Source of the DNA: Sorex araneus
Taxonomy: Eukaryota > Chordata > Mammalia > Eulipotyphla > Soricidae
Assembly: GCF_027595985.1 (NCBI RefSeq)
Contig: NC_073304.1
Span: forward strand, 221,068,500-221,132,499
Direction of reading: 5' to 3'
DNA length: 64,000 nucleotides
Position numbers and translations under genes: made by a program. The notes below the pieces were generated by a model. The model did not search any database. It had not been told where the DNA came from and worked only from the letters and a program-made list of their open reading frames with translations. Positions within the stretch are counted from its first letter, which is position 1. Every line of letters begins with the position of its first letter. This document shows, one piece after another, positions 55,223-64,000 of the stretch.

Positions 55223-55664
55223 ACTACTTTTTTTTTTTTTAATCAAGAAATCTAAAGCTTCCAATTAGAGCCTCTCAGCACCACATAACTAGGTTGGCAA
55301 CTTTGAAATCATAGAATGTGAGTAAACACAATTTGTAAAAACTTTGTGTAATCTGCAAACGCTTTGTGACTCAGTAAATGTTTTTTCCTCAGGTTCTATA
55401 TCATATGTGTTCGCAAACCAAAATGGGTACAAGGCTTAATATATGAAATAAAGTTATGTGGCCCCTCTGTATTCAGAGGGGAATAATGCCAAATTCTTAG
55501 AATGGGCACAGACAAATGCCAGATCACTAACCCTCAGGGAAGAATGTAGCAGTGTGTTAGTTGAAGGGACAGATGTTCCGTGGTTGTTGATTTGACTTGA
55601 GCATTGGTGGAAAAGGTCCGGTGTGAGGTCAGCTCCAGGTGGCTGGGCCAGGGAAAGGGAAGGC

Positions 55665-55795
55665 AGCTGCCCAGTGATGCTCAGGGGTTACTCCAGGCTT
55701 AGTGCTCAGAAATTATTCTTGGCAGTTCATGGGGGACCAGATGGGGTACAAGCCAAATGCCCTACCACTGTACTATCTCTCCAACTCCACTTCTT
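55665..55795 (-). repeat. SOR-type SINE, shortened
   Basis: Minus-strand copy (GCCCAGTGATGCTCAGGGGT to ATCTCTCCAACTCC). Confidence 0.78.
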
Positions 55796-56044
55796 AGATT
55801 TTTTAATTCTTTGACGTGTTTATTTTGTGTGTGTGTGCATATGTGATCCGAGGGATTGAATCTAGGACCTCACACTTAGAAGCCTGTGCTCTGCCACTGA
55901 GCCATATCCCTGTGACACTTGCACATACACACACACATACATACCCCTCATTTTAAGAACAGTTTTATTAGGCTCTAATTCACCAACTAGAGTGTAGAAT
56001 TTAATTTTTAAATAGACTCATAGCATTGTGTAGCCATTACCAAA

Positions 56045-56205
56045 GTTTTATTTTGGTCCTGTGGCCACACCCACCATCACTCAGGCTGCTCCAGGATCTG
56101 TATTTGGCAGCACTTGGGGGCTCAGAACTGCCAGGAATACCGCCTGGGCCTCCTGTGTGAAAAGCCAGCTCTGTAGCCTGCTGAGCTGTCTCTTGAACCC
56201 CACAA
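56045..56205 (-). repeat. Old SOR-type SINE
   Basis: Diverged minus-strand copy (GGCCACACCCACCATCACTC). Confidence 0.55.
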
Positions 56206-56619
56206 TTTAATTTTAAAACCTTTTCATCCCCCGCTGAAGGAAACACCTTCACATTACCAGTCCCTGTCCAGTTCTCTGCTCTTAGCCTCTGACCATCCCT
56301 CAGCCACTTTGCTGGTAGTCAGGCCTGTTCTGGAGGGTCACGTTAATAGTGGCATGAACCACACAGTTTGTCCTGCTGTCACCCTATGACAGGCTCAGCC
56401 TTGGAACAGCATCATTCCCTTTTGTTGTTGACTGACATTCCTGTGTAGGTAGCATTGTACGGCAGGTTACATTTTATTTATTACTGGCTGATGGACTTTG
56501 CCCCGCCTAATTTGCTATTATATTTGTGTCTGTATGTATTTATTTCTCCTCAGTTCATGCAAAGTGGAATTTGGGGGGAATCCAGTTTAATTCCAGTTTT
56601 AACCTTTTTTGTTTGTTTT

Positions 56620-56768
56620 GGTTGGGGGGCAGCTTAGTGCTCAGGGTTGGCTCCTGGTGGTGCTAGGAGTTGGGGCGTGGATGAGACCATCTGCTGCCAG
56701 AGATGGAGTCTGCATCTCCCAGGCATGCACCGTGTGCCCCAGACTATTAAGCTCTCCCTCTGGTCCCT
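56620..56768 (-). repeat. Old SOR-type SINE
   Basis: Diverged minus-strand copy (CTTAGTGCTCAGGGTTGGCT to CTCCCTCTGGTCCC). Confidence 0.55.
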
Positions 56769-57280
56769 CTGTTTAGTCTCTTGAGTACTACCACATTGTT
56801 AAAATCTAGAAGGTGCAGTATGTTTTTCCACATCCTTATCACCAGTTATGATTGTCTGCCTCTTTTATTGCTGCCAGCCTCCTGGTGAAAAAGGAACTCA
56901 CCCTGGTTTGGTTTTTTGGTTGTTTTTTCTTTCTTTTTTTTTTAATTTAACTTTGATTTTTAATTTTATTTTCCCTTACCTTATGTAGACACTGGTCTAC
57001 AAAATTGTTCATGACGATTTGTTACAGATATTCAGACTCACCACTATTTCACCTTCCTACCACCATTATCTCCAATTTTTCCAATCATCTCTACCCCCAA
57101 AGCAGATCCTCAGTAATTTATTTTATATTACTTGTTATAATTTACTAAAAGAAAAATGAAAAATATTTCCTCAGAATAAAATTAGTGAAGATTGTATATC
57201 TCATCCTGTAGCTATTAAGCAATTGTATAAGAGATTGCTAAGATGTTGTTACAGGTTAAGCCTTCTATGTTGGTACTTTC

Positions 57281-57456
57281 TTTTTTTTTTTTTGCTTTTT
57301 GGGTCATACCCGGCGATGCACAGGAGTTACTCCTGGCTCTGCACTCAGGAATCACCCCTGGTGGTGCTCAGGGGACCATACGGGATGCTGGGATTCGAAC
57401 CTGGGTCGGCTGCTTGCAAGGCAAACGCCCTACTCGCTGTGCTATTCCTCCAGCCC
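57281..57456 (-). repeat. Young SOR-type SINE
   Basis: Near-consensus minus-strand copy. ATGTTGGTACTTTCTT lies on both sides. Confidence 0.96.
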
Positions 57457-57629
57457 CAATGTTGGTACTTTCTTAATCAAGATTGGATGCCTTCTACTTT
57501 ACATCCCATCCAGTCTGCTGTGCTGCTCCTGGTTTATCTTTGTTGTACAGTTTGAGGTGTCACGTAGCTGCAAATTCCCCTGCACATTCCAGTAAGTTCA
57601 AAATTTTCATCGGGGTGACAATAGGTGCA

Positions 57630-57792
57630 GTTTTTTTTTCCTTTTTGGGTCACACCCAGCAATGCACAGGGGTTACTTCTGGCTCTGCACTCAGAAATGA
57701 CTCCTGGCGGTGCTCGGGAGACCATATGGGATGCTGGGAATCAAACCCTGGTCAGCCACATGCAGGGCAAATGCTCTACCACTCCAGCCCTA
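57630..57792 (-). repeat. SOR-type SINE
   Basis: Minus-strand copy flanked by a possible GTGCAGTT duplication. Confidence 0.93.
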
Positions 57793-57868
57793 GTGCAGTT
57801 AAATTTTTAACTGCTCATCTAGCCAAGGCATGCAGTTTGGTACCAGGGCCTAAGAATGAGATCCTTTT

Positions 57869-58036
57869 GGGGCCGGAGCGATAGTACAGTGGGTAGGGCA
57901 TTTACCTTGCACGCACCCGACCCAGGTTTGATCCCCAGCATCCCAATTGGTCCCCAAAGCACCACTGGGAGTAATTCCTGAGTGCAGAGCCAGGAGTAAC
58001 CCTCGAGCATCACTGGGTATGATCCAAAAAAAAAAA
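57869..58036 (+). repeat. SOR-type SINE
   Basis: Plus-strand copy (GGGGCCGGAGCGATAGTACA to the A-rich tail). Confidence 0.94.
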
Positions 58037-58127
58037 GAAGAATGATGTGCTTTTGTGCCAGAGACTACCATTGTGACTTGGTGATATTCAACTAGGGCTA
58101 TACCCAGTCATGCTTAAGAGAGGATCA

Positions 58128-58310
58128 CAGGACTAGATCGATAGCACAGCAGGTGGGGCATTTGCCTTTCACATGGCTGACCTGGGTTTGATTCCCAGCA
58201 TCCCAGATGATCCCCCGAGCACTGCCAGGAGTAATTCCTGAGTGCATGATCCAGGAGTAACCCCTGTGCATCACTGGGTGTGACCCAAAAAGCCAAAAAA
58301 AAAAAAAAAG
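58128..58310 (+). repeat. SOR-type SINE
   Basis: Plus-strand copy with A tail. AGGATCACA flanks both sides. Confidence 0.93.
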
Positions 58311-58394
58311 GATCACATGGTGCCAAGGGGTCAAATTCAGGCCTAGTGTGCACCACAACCCCTGAGCTTTATCATTTGCCACATAAGTGTTTTT

Positions 58395-58565
58395 AGTTTG
58401 TTTCGGTTTGGGGACCATACCTGGTGGTACTGAGGACTTACTCCTCGCTCTGTGCTCAGGGGTCACTTCTGGCAGAACACCAGAGACCATATGTGGTGCT
58501 CGGGATCGAACCCAGGTTGGCCGTATGCACGGCAAATGCCTTACCCGCTGTCCAGTAGTTCCATC
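58395..58565 (-). repeat. SOR-type SINE, diverged
   Basis: Minus-strand copy (GGGGACCATACCTGGTGGTA to TAGTTCCATCC). Confidence 0.82.
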
Positions 58566-58699
58566 CAGAGTTTTCAGTTTGATGAAATTCAGCGTCTATT
58601 TCCTTTTGTCACTTAGGGTTTGGGTGTTATAATTAAAATCCTAATTGCCAGGTCTAAGGTCATGAAAATTTATTTCTGTGCTTTTTCTCAGGAACTTGA

Positions 58700-58863
58700 T
58701 TATTTGCTTTAGGACCACAGCTAGTTGTATAGGAAGGCGACTCTTGGCTCTCTGTTTGGAGGTCACTCCTGACAGTGCTGAGGGGAACCTGCCATGCTGG
58801 GGATCAGACTGGGCCTCCCATATACAACACAGGTATTCAGTCTGCTGGGCAGCCCTCTGACCC
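58700..58863 (-). repeat. Old SOR-type SINE
   Basis: Diverged minus-strand copy ending GCCCTCTGACCC. Confidence 0.55.
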
Positions 58864-60054
58864 TCTGCTTCATCGTTACAGACTTAGCTCTTACTTTTAG
58901 GTCCATGAGTTACTTGAACTCCCTTCTGTCTCTGGTGTAAAAGGCCCCACAAAGGCCCAGCATCCGCTTACCCCAGTTCACTTACTGAAGTCTGTTCTTT
59001 CTGTCTTTTCCTCGGCCCCATAACATTTCTTTGTGTTTACAGTTCCCTTGTTTTTTGTGTACACCTCAGTAATATTTGCATATGGCATATACTCTGTGGC
59101 TACTTTTTGTATCAAATTCTGAACCATCTGTAGCCCAGGACAACAGTGGTTTCCCAACCCCTGGTGTGTGGGGGTTATAAATGCTTTTTGTTCCTGCCTT
59201 GTTGGTCTGCAAAAGATTTCTCCCCTTTTCTCTGGTTCCGCAGAAAAAGGTTGAAAACCACTGGCCCCGTCTTGGTTGTTACTGCCGGGCTTCAGACTAT
59301 GTGCAGGACAGCTGTCAGTCCACAGGTGTGACAAGGTCGAAGAATGCTGCTCTGGAAAGTTCCCTGCCCCCAACAGAAACCATCGCTTTTCTTGGGATGG
59401 CAGCACACAGAGTGTACTATTTATGCCTGACATCTTCTCTGAGAGAAATGACCGAGATCCACCTGTAAATACAGCAGGAGGTTGCGCTTGTCAAGTTTTC
59501 CCTCTGTGCAGTAGTATCCCCTAGGAATACTCTAGCCAAATGTATTATCCATTCTTTCCTCAACAGGCAGTTGGATTATTTCCAGGGTTAGGTTATTATG
59601 AAGAAAGCTTCAGAGGTGGACATTGGTTGTTGTTCTGTTGACACAGCCAGGTGTGTGGTCAGGGACTGGGGATTGGGTCCCTGCCTCCTGCATGCCAAGC
59701 ATGCGCTCCAGCCCTTTTGACTCTCTCCCCAGCCCAGCTTTTGTGTTTTGTCATAGTGGCCATCCATGTGGGGCTGGGGGTGATGGTGCCTGAAGTCCCC
59801 GTGCATCGCTGCTCACCCTGGCTCTGCAGGCCTGATGCTCTGGCACCCAGAGGTATGGTACTTGAGCCTGACGGGACTTAGGCCTGGAGGTGTTTGAGTC
59901 CGCCAGAACTCCTTCTGACTGTGCATGGGAGAGCACACGAGTTGGCCATGGAACCCTGGCCTCGCACATGCCAGCCCTATGCTCCACCGCTGAGCCCTAC
60001 CCTGGCCAAGTCTAAAACCTGAGAGCCACTGGCTTTGCTTCTTTACCAAAAAGA

Positions 60055-60225
60055 AGATGGGGCTGGAGAGATAGTGCAGCAGGTAGGGCACTTGCCTGGC
60101 ATGCATCGACCTGGGTTTAACCCGCAACACCACATATGGTTTCTGGAGCCCGCCAGGAGTGATCCTGAGCACAGAGCCAGGAGTAATATCTGAGCACCAC
60201 TGGGTGTGGCCAAAAAAAACAATAA
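60055..60225 (+). repeat. SOR-type SINE (arm B only)
   Basis: Plus-strand copy (GGGGCTGGAGAGATAGTGCA to the A-run). Arm A retains only the outer head. Confidence 0.92.
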
Positions 60226-60249
60226 TAAGAATAATACTACAGAGAAGAA

Positions 60250-60445
60250 AAGGACTGGAGCTATAGTTCGGTGGGGAGGGTGTTTGCCTTGCTGTGGCTG
60301 ACCCGGGTTCAATCCCCAGCATCCCATATGGCCCCACTTCCCACCCCACCCACACCAGCACCACCAGGAGTGATTCCTGAGTGCAAAGCCAGGAGTAACT
60401 CTGAGCATCACCAGGTGGGACCCAAGAAATTAAAAAATAAAAAAT
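60250..60445 (+). repeat. SOR-type SINE (arm B only)
   Basis: Plus-strand copy with a CCCACACC-rich expansion in the middle. Confidence 0.88.
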
Positions 60446-61274
60446 AGAAAAGGAGCCAGCCCAGAAGCTAGCTGGAGGCACTGGGATGGGGAAAGCCCAG
60501 GAGAGGCCCTGTTGGGAAAGGTCCTGGAGCCACTCCCTCCCTGCCCCCACCTGTTTTTCTCGGGGAGTTGTGCCAGTGACTCTGGCAGGTTTGTTCAAAG
60601 GCTGTGCTGTGAATGGGCCCCAGTGGCCGCCCAGATTGACATGCTGTCCCCGTCACCAGCGAGGAAGCACCTGTGGGTCTGAGGGTAGAAGCCCAGGAGG
60701 CTTAGTGCTGAGGCTCCCCAGTGCCTGACTCAGGTCCCATCTCTCTGGGCCCAGGGAGCCAAGCCCCCCCAGGAGCCGAGCCACCTGGGAGCTGCGCCAC
60801 TGCTGGGCTGCAGCAGCAGGTGGCAGTCCTGATGGGCATGTGGGAAACTGCAGCAGCGGGGGGAGGTGTGTGTGCTGGGCCCAGCCCTCATGTGACTCAT
60901 TTCCTCTCTGCTCAGCCACTGCGGGTGCCCAGCCAGCTTCCTGGCCTCTGCCCTCCCATTGCCAGGCACCAGAAGGCAGGGAGGGCTTGGAAAAGTGAGA
61001 AAAGAAACCAGAAAGGGGCTGGAGTCCATTCTCCCGCGCTCAGTGCCCCAGCCAGTGAGTCACTGGCGACAGGAGAGACAGTCATGGCAGGGAAGGGGCC
61101 GGGTCTGGCCATCTGCAGCTCACATCCACATGCAGGGCCTAAATTTCCACGACACATTGAACAAACAATGCTGGGCTCACTAGAGGCCCCCATGCCAAAG
61201 ATCAGAGGCGGACCCCTTCCTCAGAACACACTCACAAATGTGCTCAGAGTGTGAAATGGCACGATTAAGCTCTG

Positions 61275-61450
61275 AGTGGACAGGACTGGAGCAATAGTAT
61301 AGTGGGTAGGGCACTTGCCTTGTATCCAGCTGACCTGGGGTTAATCCCCAACACCACACATGATCCCCCGCATCCTGCCAGGAGTGATCCCTGAGCTCAG
61401 AGCCAGGAGTAAGCCCTGAACACCACTGATTGTGGCCCAGAAACCACAAT
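61275..61450 (+). repeat. SOR-type SINE (arm B)
   Basis: Plus-strand copy, partner of 12302-12476. Confidence 0.88.
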
Positions 61451-61624
61451 AAATTAAGCTTTGAAAGTTCATAATGAACAGAGGCAGTTTAGCAGTTGCT
61501 TAGGACAGTAGCATGAAGACAAAAAACAGGCTAGTTAAGGTGGACATCCTCAAAACAAAAACTTGTCAGTTTCTAAGTTGCCATCGGGAAAGTAATAACA
61601 CAGCCCAAGACATAAGCAGTTGGG

Positions 61625-61745
61625 CCAGAGCTGTAGCATAGCGGGTCGGTGTTTGCCTTGCAGCACCCGACCAGGTTTGATCCTCACCACCCCACATCTT
61701 TGAGTAACTCCTGAGCATACCCAGATGTGACTGGGGGAAAAAAAA
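61625..61745 (+). repeat. SOR-type SINE, diverged (arm B)
   Basis: Plus-strand copy, partner of 12004-12130. Confidence 0.75.
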
Positions 61746-61984
61746 TCAATACAAGTTCAGTATAGACGCAACCATCATCATCACAGTCACCTAGTGGCAT
61801 AGTGTTTCCCATTGGCCAGTGGTGGGCCTAGGGACAGAGGGTCAGCTGGAGCCACAGGAGTCCAAGCAGGTGTGGAGAAGCAGCCCCTGTGCACTGCTGA
61901 CAGGGATGTGAAAGCATGCAGTGTTCCTCAGAAATATACACTCAGTTACTGTCGATTCCATGTCTCTTTTTGTTGTTTGTATTT

Positions 61985-62110
61985 TTTTGAAGCACTCAGC
62001 AGTATGCAGAACTGACTCCTGGTTCTATGCTCTGACATCACTCCTAGTGGGGCTCAGGGGAGATGGGGATCAAACCCAGGTCAACCGCGCTTGCATCCAC
62101 TTCTGGCTAT
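61985..62110 (-). repeat. Old SOR-type SINE
   Basis: Diverged minus-strand copy (GCACTCAGCAGTATGCAGAAC to TTCTGGCTATG). Confidence 0.6.
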
Positions 62111-62466
62111 GAACCCAAGAGAGTACAAAACAGCCTCCCACTGAGCACCTGCTCCTATGTCTGTCAGGGTATTGTCACTGACGAGAGGGAGAGAAAGCAG
62201 CCACCACAGAGCACATGACAAGAGGCCACACATCTAGCCTAGGGAGCAGAGCAGGGCAGAGTTGCCGGCGTGTGTAAGCGGAATCCCGGTGGGACTGCTT
62301 TCAGAGGGATGAGGATGTTCTGGCTCTGCGGGCAGGGACAGGGCTTTGCTCTGGGTCAACTCTACAAGTGCTGACCGAGTGCTTACCTCCGCAGCCTGCC
62401 AGGGATGCTGGCTTACCGCTGACCTAGACTTGTCTGACCTAGACTTAACTTGTTCTCTCCCACCAG

Positions 62467-62734
62467 AAAAGCAAGAGCTGGATCTCGGAAGATGACTTCT
62501 ACAGGCCTCCCCCGGAGCAGCCTGCAGAGAGTCCCACCGACCACCCTACACCTGCCTCCCGAGGGACCCTTGAGGCCGATCCCAGCCTCCCCCAGCCCAT
62601 CTCACAAGAACCCGGGAATCGTTGCTTGCAGGGCGCCGTGGACGGCATCTGCTTGTCCACCCCAGGCGGCCGAGAGAGCAAAGCGGTGGGCCCGGAGCAT
62701 AGGAACTTCTGCGTGGTACACCGCCGGCAGATGG
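62467..62734 (+). CDS. PLEKHM1: PLEKHM1 exon 6: linker up to the first PH domain
   Basis: 268 bases from the acceptor TCTCTCCCACCAG to a GTAGGT donor, about residues 427-516. It starts KSKSWISEDDFYRPP and ends FCVVHRRQMG, both family landmarks. The middle is proline/serine-rich. It leaves in phase 1 just before the first PH domain, whose exons, together with the LC3-interacting region, second PH domain and C-terminal zinc/Rubicon-homology region, must lie beyond the window. Confidence 0.95.
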
Positions 62735-64000
62735 GTAGGTGCCTCCGTGGGGGGCTGGCAGCCTTTGGTGCAGGGATCAACTCCTCAGAAAGCGGCTCAA
62801 GGGGCCTCTTTTCCCCTCCCAGTTAGCGGTGTCTGCTCCACTGGGAACTTTATCCCAGAATGCAGCCAGAAGGAACACTTCTGGACATCTTTTCTTACAA
62901 TGCCTGCAGAAAACAAATGTCCAGACTGCTCTGTCCGTAGACACGAAAAATAGCTTCCCTGAAGCTACTCTATAGATCCTTAGATCACAACATACTCTCC
63001 ACATCCAGGTACAAACCAGAGGAAGCCCCGAGTGCAGGCAGCTTAGCCAATGCCTCTGCAGGGTTTACACCTGTTTGTTTCCATCTGAATCTTGTCCACA
63101 CCCTATGAAATTCCAGAAAATTACTTTTTTTTTTCTGTTGCCCTCATTAACAAGAGTGCCCTAGTTGCAGTCCCACGCTGGAGTTCAGCACCTGCACACT
63201 TGTCTCGCAGGTGTGAGACCCTAAGTTCCACTGATAGCACCAGCCAAAATAAGTGACCAACACGGAGAGGCAGCCCCCAGCTCTGCTCCTTTTCTATTGA
63301 CAGTGGTGGGCAGAGAATGCTGGCTGGGGGCCCTATCTTGTGGGGTTTGGGGGGGGGCCTGGTTTTCAACTGATTTCTTGGGTTTTTCTGTCAGCCCGTG
63401 GGTTGGTGGTGAGATGCCCCAGGTTTGCCTCAGTCTGCAGGTACACAGAGGCTCTGAATCTCGGTGTGATGCAGGCTGGGAGGGGAGCACTTTGTGTCCT
63501 TGTGGGTTTGGTGGCAGCATTATCTGCGTGTGGTGCCTGGGAATGCCCGTGGTCACTCACTGTGGGTGGTGTGCGTGTGATGTCCAGGCACTTTCTGGGT
63601 GCTGAGCATGTCACGGGAAGCAGAGCAGGTGTCTCTGTGCTTATGGGACTTGTGTCCCAGAGCACAGGAGCTCCCAGAAATCAGAGCAGGGAGAGGGGAG
63701 GCTGGAGTGAGAAGTTCCACATGGCCACAGAAAGGGAGCCAGCCACCCCTGCCAGGTTAGGGCAGGGGACAGGATAACAGGCTTTGAAACAAGTCATCCT
63801 TGCTCTGGAAGCCCAAGAGGTAGGAAAGGCCAGTTTGGAGGAGGCGATGGCAGAGCCCAGGCCAGGACTAAACCCAGGGGAATGGTGGAGCTCATGGGTG
63901 TAGAAGGTTCTCGGAATGCCAGTAAAATGTCTGAAGTGTCAGGTGTGGCGTGCGAAGGAAAGTCAGGTGACCTTCAGGTTATTAGCAGAAGCAGTTGGAA
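62735..64000 (+). other. PLEKHM1: PLEKHM1 intron 6, truncated by window end
   Basis: No further exon seen. A tRNA-like SINE scrap lies at about 63165-63245; the rest is unique GC-rich sequence. Confidence 0.65.

Larger units (their letters stand above)
59910..61885 (-). repeat. Inverted duplication, arm B (in PLEKHM1 intron 5)
   Basis: Reverse-complement partner of 11858-13447. The minus strand reads in the same order as arm A: CCACACCTGCTTGG, SINE, SINE, GC-rich core, CCAGCTAGCTTCTGG, then GGTAAAGAAGCAAAGCCAGT. Arm B keeps two SINEs (60055-60440) that arm A has largely lost. Centres are about 48 kb apart. Confidence 0.9.
53613..62466 (+). other. PLEKHM1: PLEKHM1 intron 5
   Basis: 8.9 kb, rich in SINEs, and containing arm B of the inverted duplication (59910-61885). 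No additional exon recognised at 55.2-55.6, 56.8-57.2 or 58.9-59.9 kb. Confidence 0.7.

Overview
This is a mammalian genomic window, almost certainly from a shrew (Soricidae, probably Sorex). About 70 copies of one tRNA-headed SINE, of the kind I know from shrews (SOR type), lie in both orientations. Splice sites, L1, RTE and betaretroviral debris and a CpG-island promoter exclude a microbe. The species call rests on recognising the SINE by eye.

Layout. 1-8.3 kb: a foreign LTR on the minus strand, then the first two coding exons of RDM1 (minus strand), which have lost the start codon and carry a 1.25 kb L1. Head to head with RDM1 is a betaretroviral provirus (ERV1, plus strand) with gag, a gag-pro remnant, an integrase tail and a 3' LTR. 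8.3-13.45 kb: SINE-rich DNA, then arm A of a 1.6-2 kb inverted duplication whose other arm lies in PLEKHM1 intron 5. 13.45-25.95 kb: a LRRC37-family gene on the plus strand. A frameshifted piece of its repeat exon is cut by a second provirus (ERV2). The 3' exons (transmembrane segment, cytoplasmic tail, stop, poly(A) signal) are clean with matching splice phases. 26-37 kb: intergenic mobile-element nest with a solo LTR containing a U6 retropseudogene, an RTE (BovB-like) retrotransposon broken by L1 and by a composite non-coding retroelement, and SINEs that share the RTE 3' tail. 37.2-64 kb: CpG island and exons 1-6 of PLEKHM1 (plus strand). All exons seen are in frame and the gene continues beyond the window.

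How the parts relate. PLEKHM1 is the only gene here that looks fully healthy: it encodes a RUN/PH adaptor linking Rab7 and HOPS to autophagosome-lysosome fusion. RDM1 and LRRC37 are genes that I recall on human chromosome 17, like PLEKHM1, so the order RDM1-LRRC37-PLEKHM1 may preserve an old neighbourhood. Both are damaged here by retroelements. The most unusual content is the retroelement ecology: an RTE and its SINE parasites side by side, a composite element with an L1-like 3' end, and a young inverted duplication flanking the LRRC37 3' end and the PLEKHM1 promoter.

No database or alignment was run. Family names come from protein motifs and remembered homologues, and repeat edges are good to about 5-15 bases.
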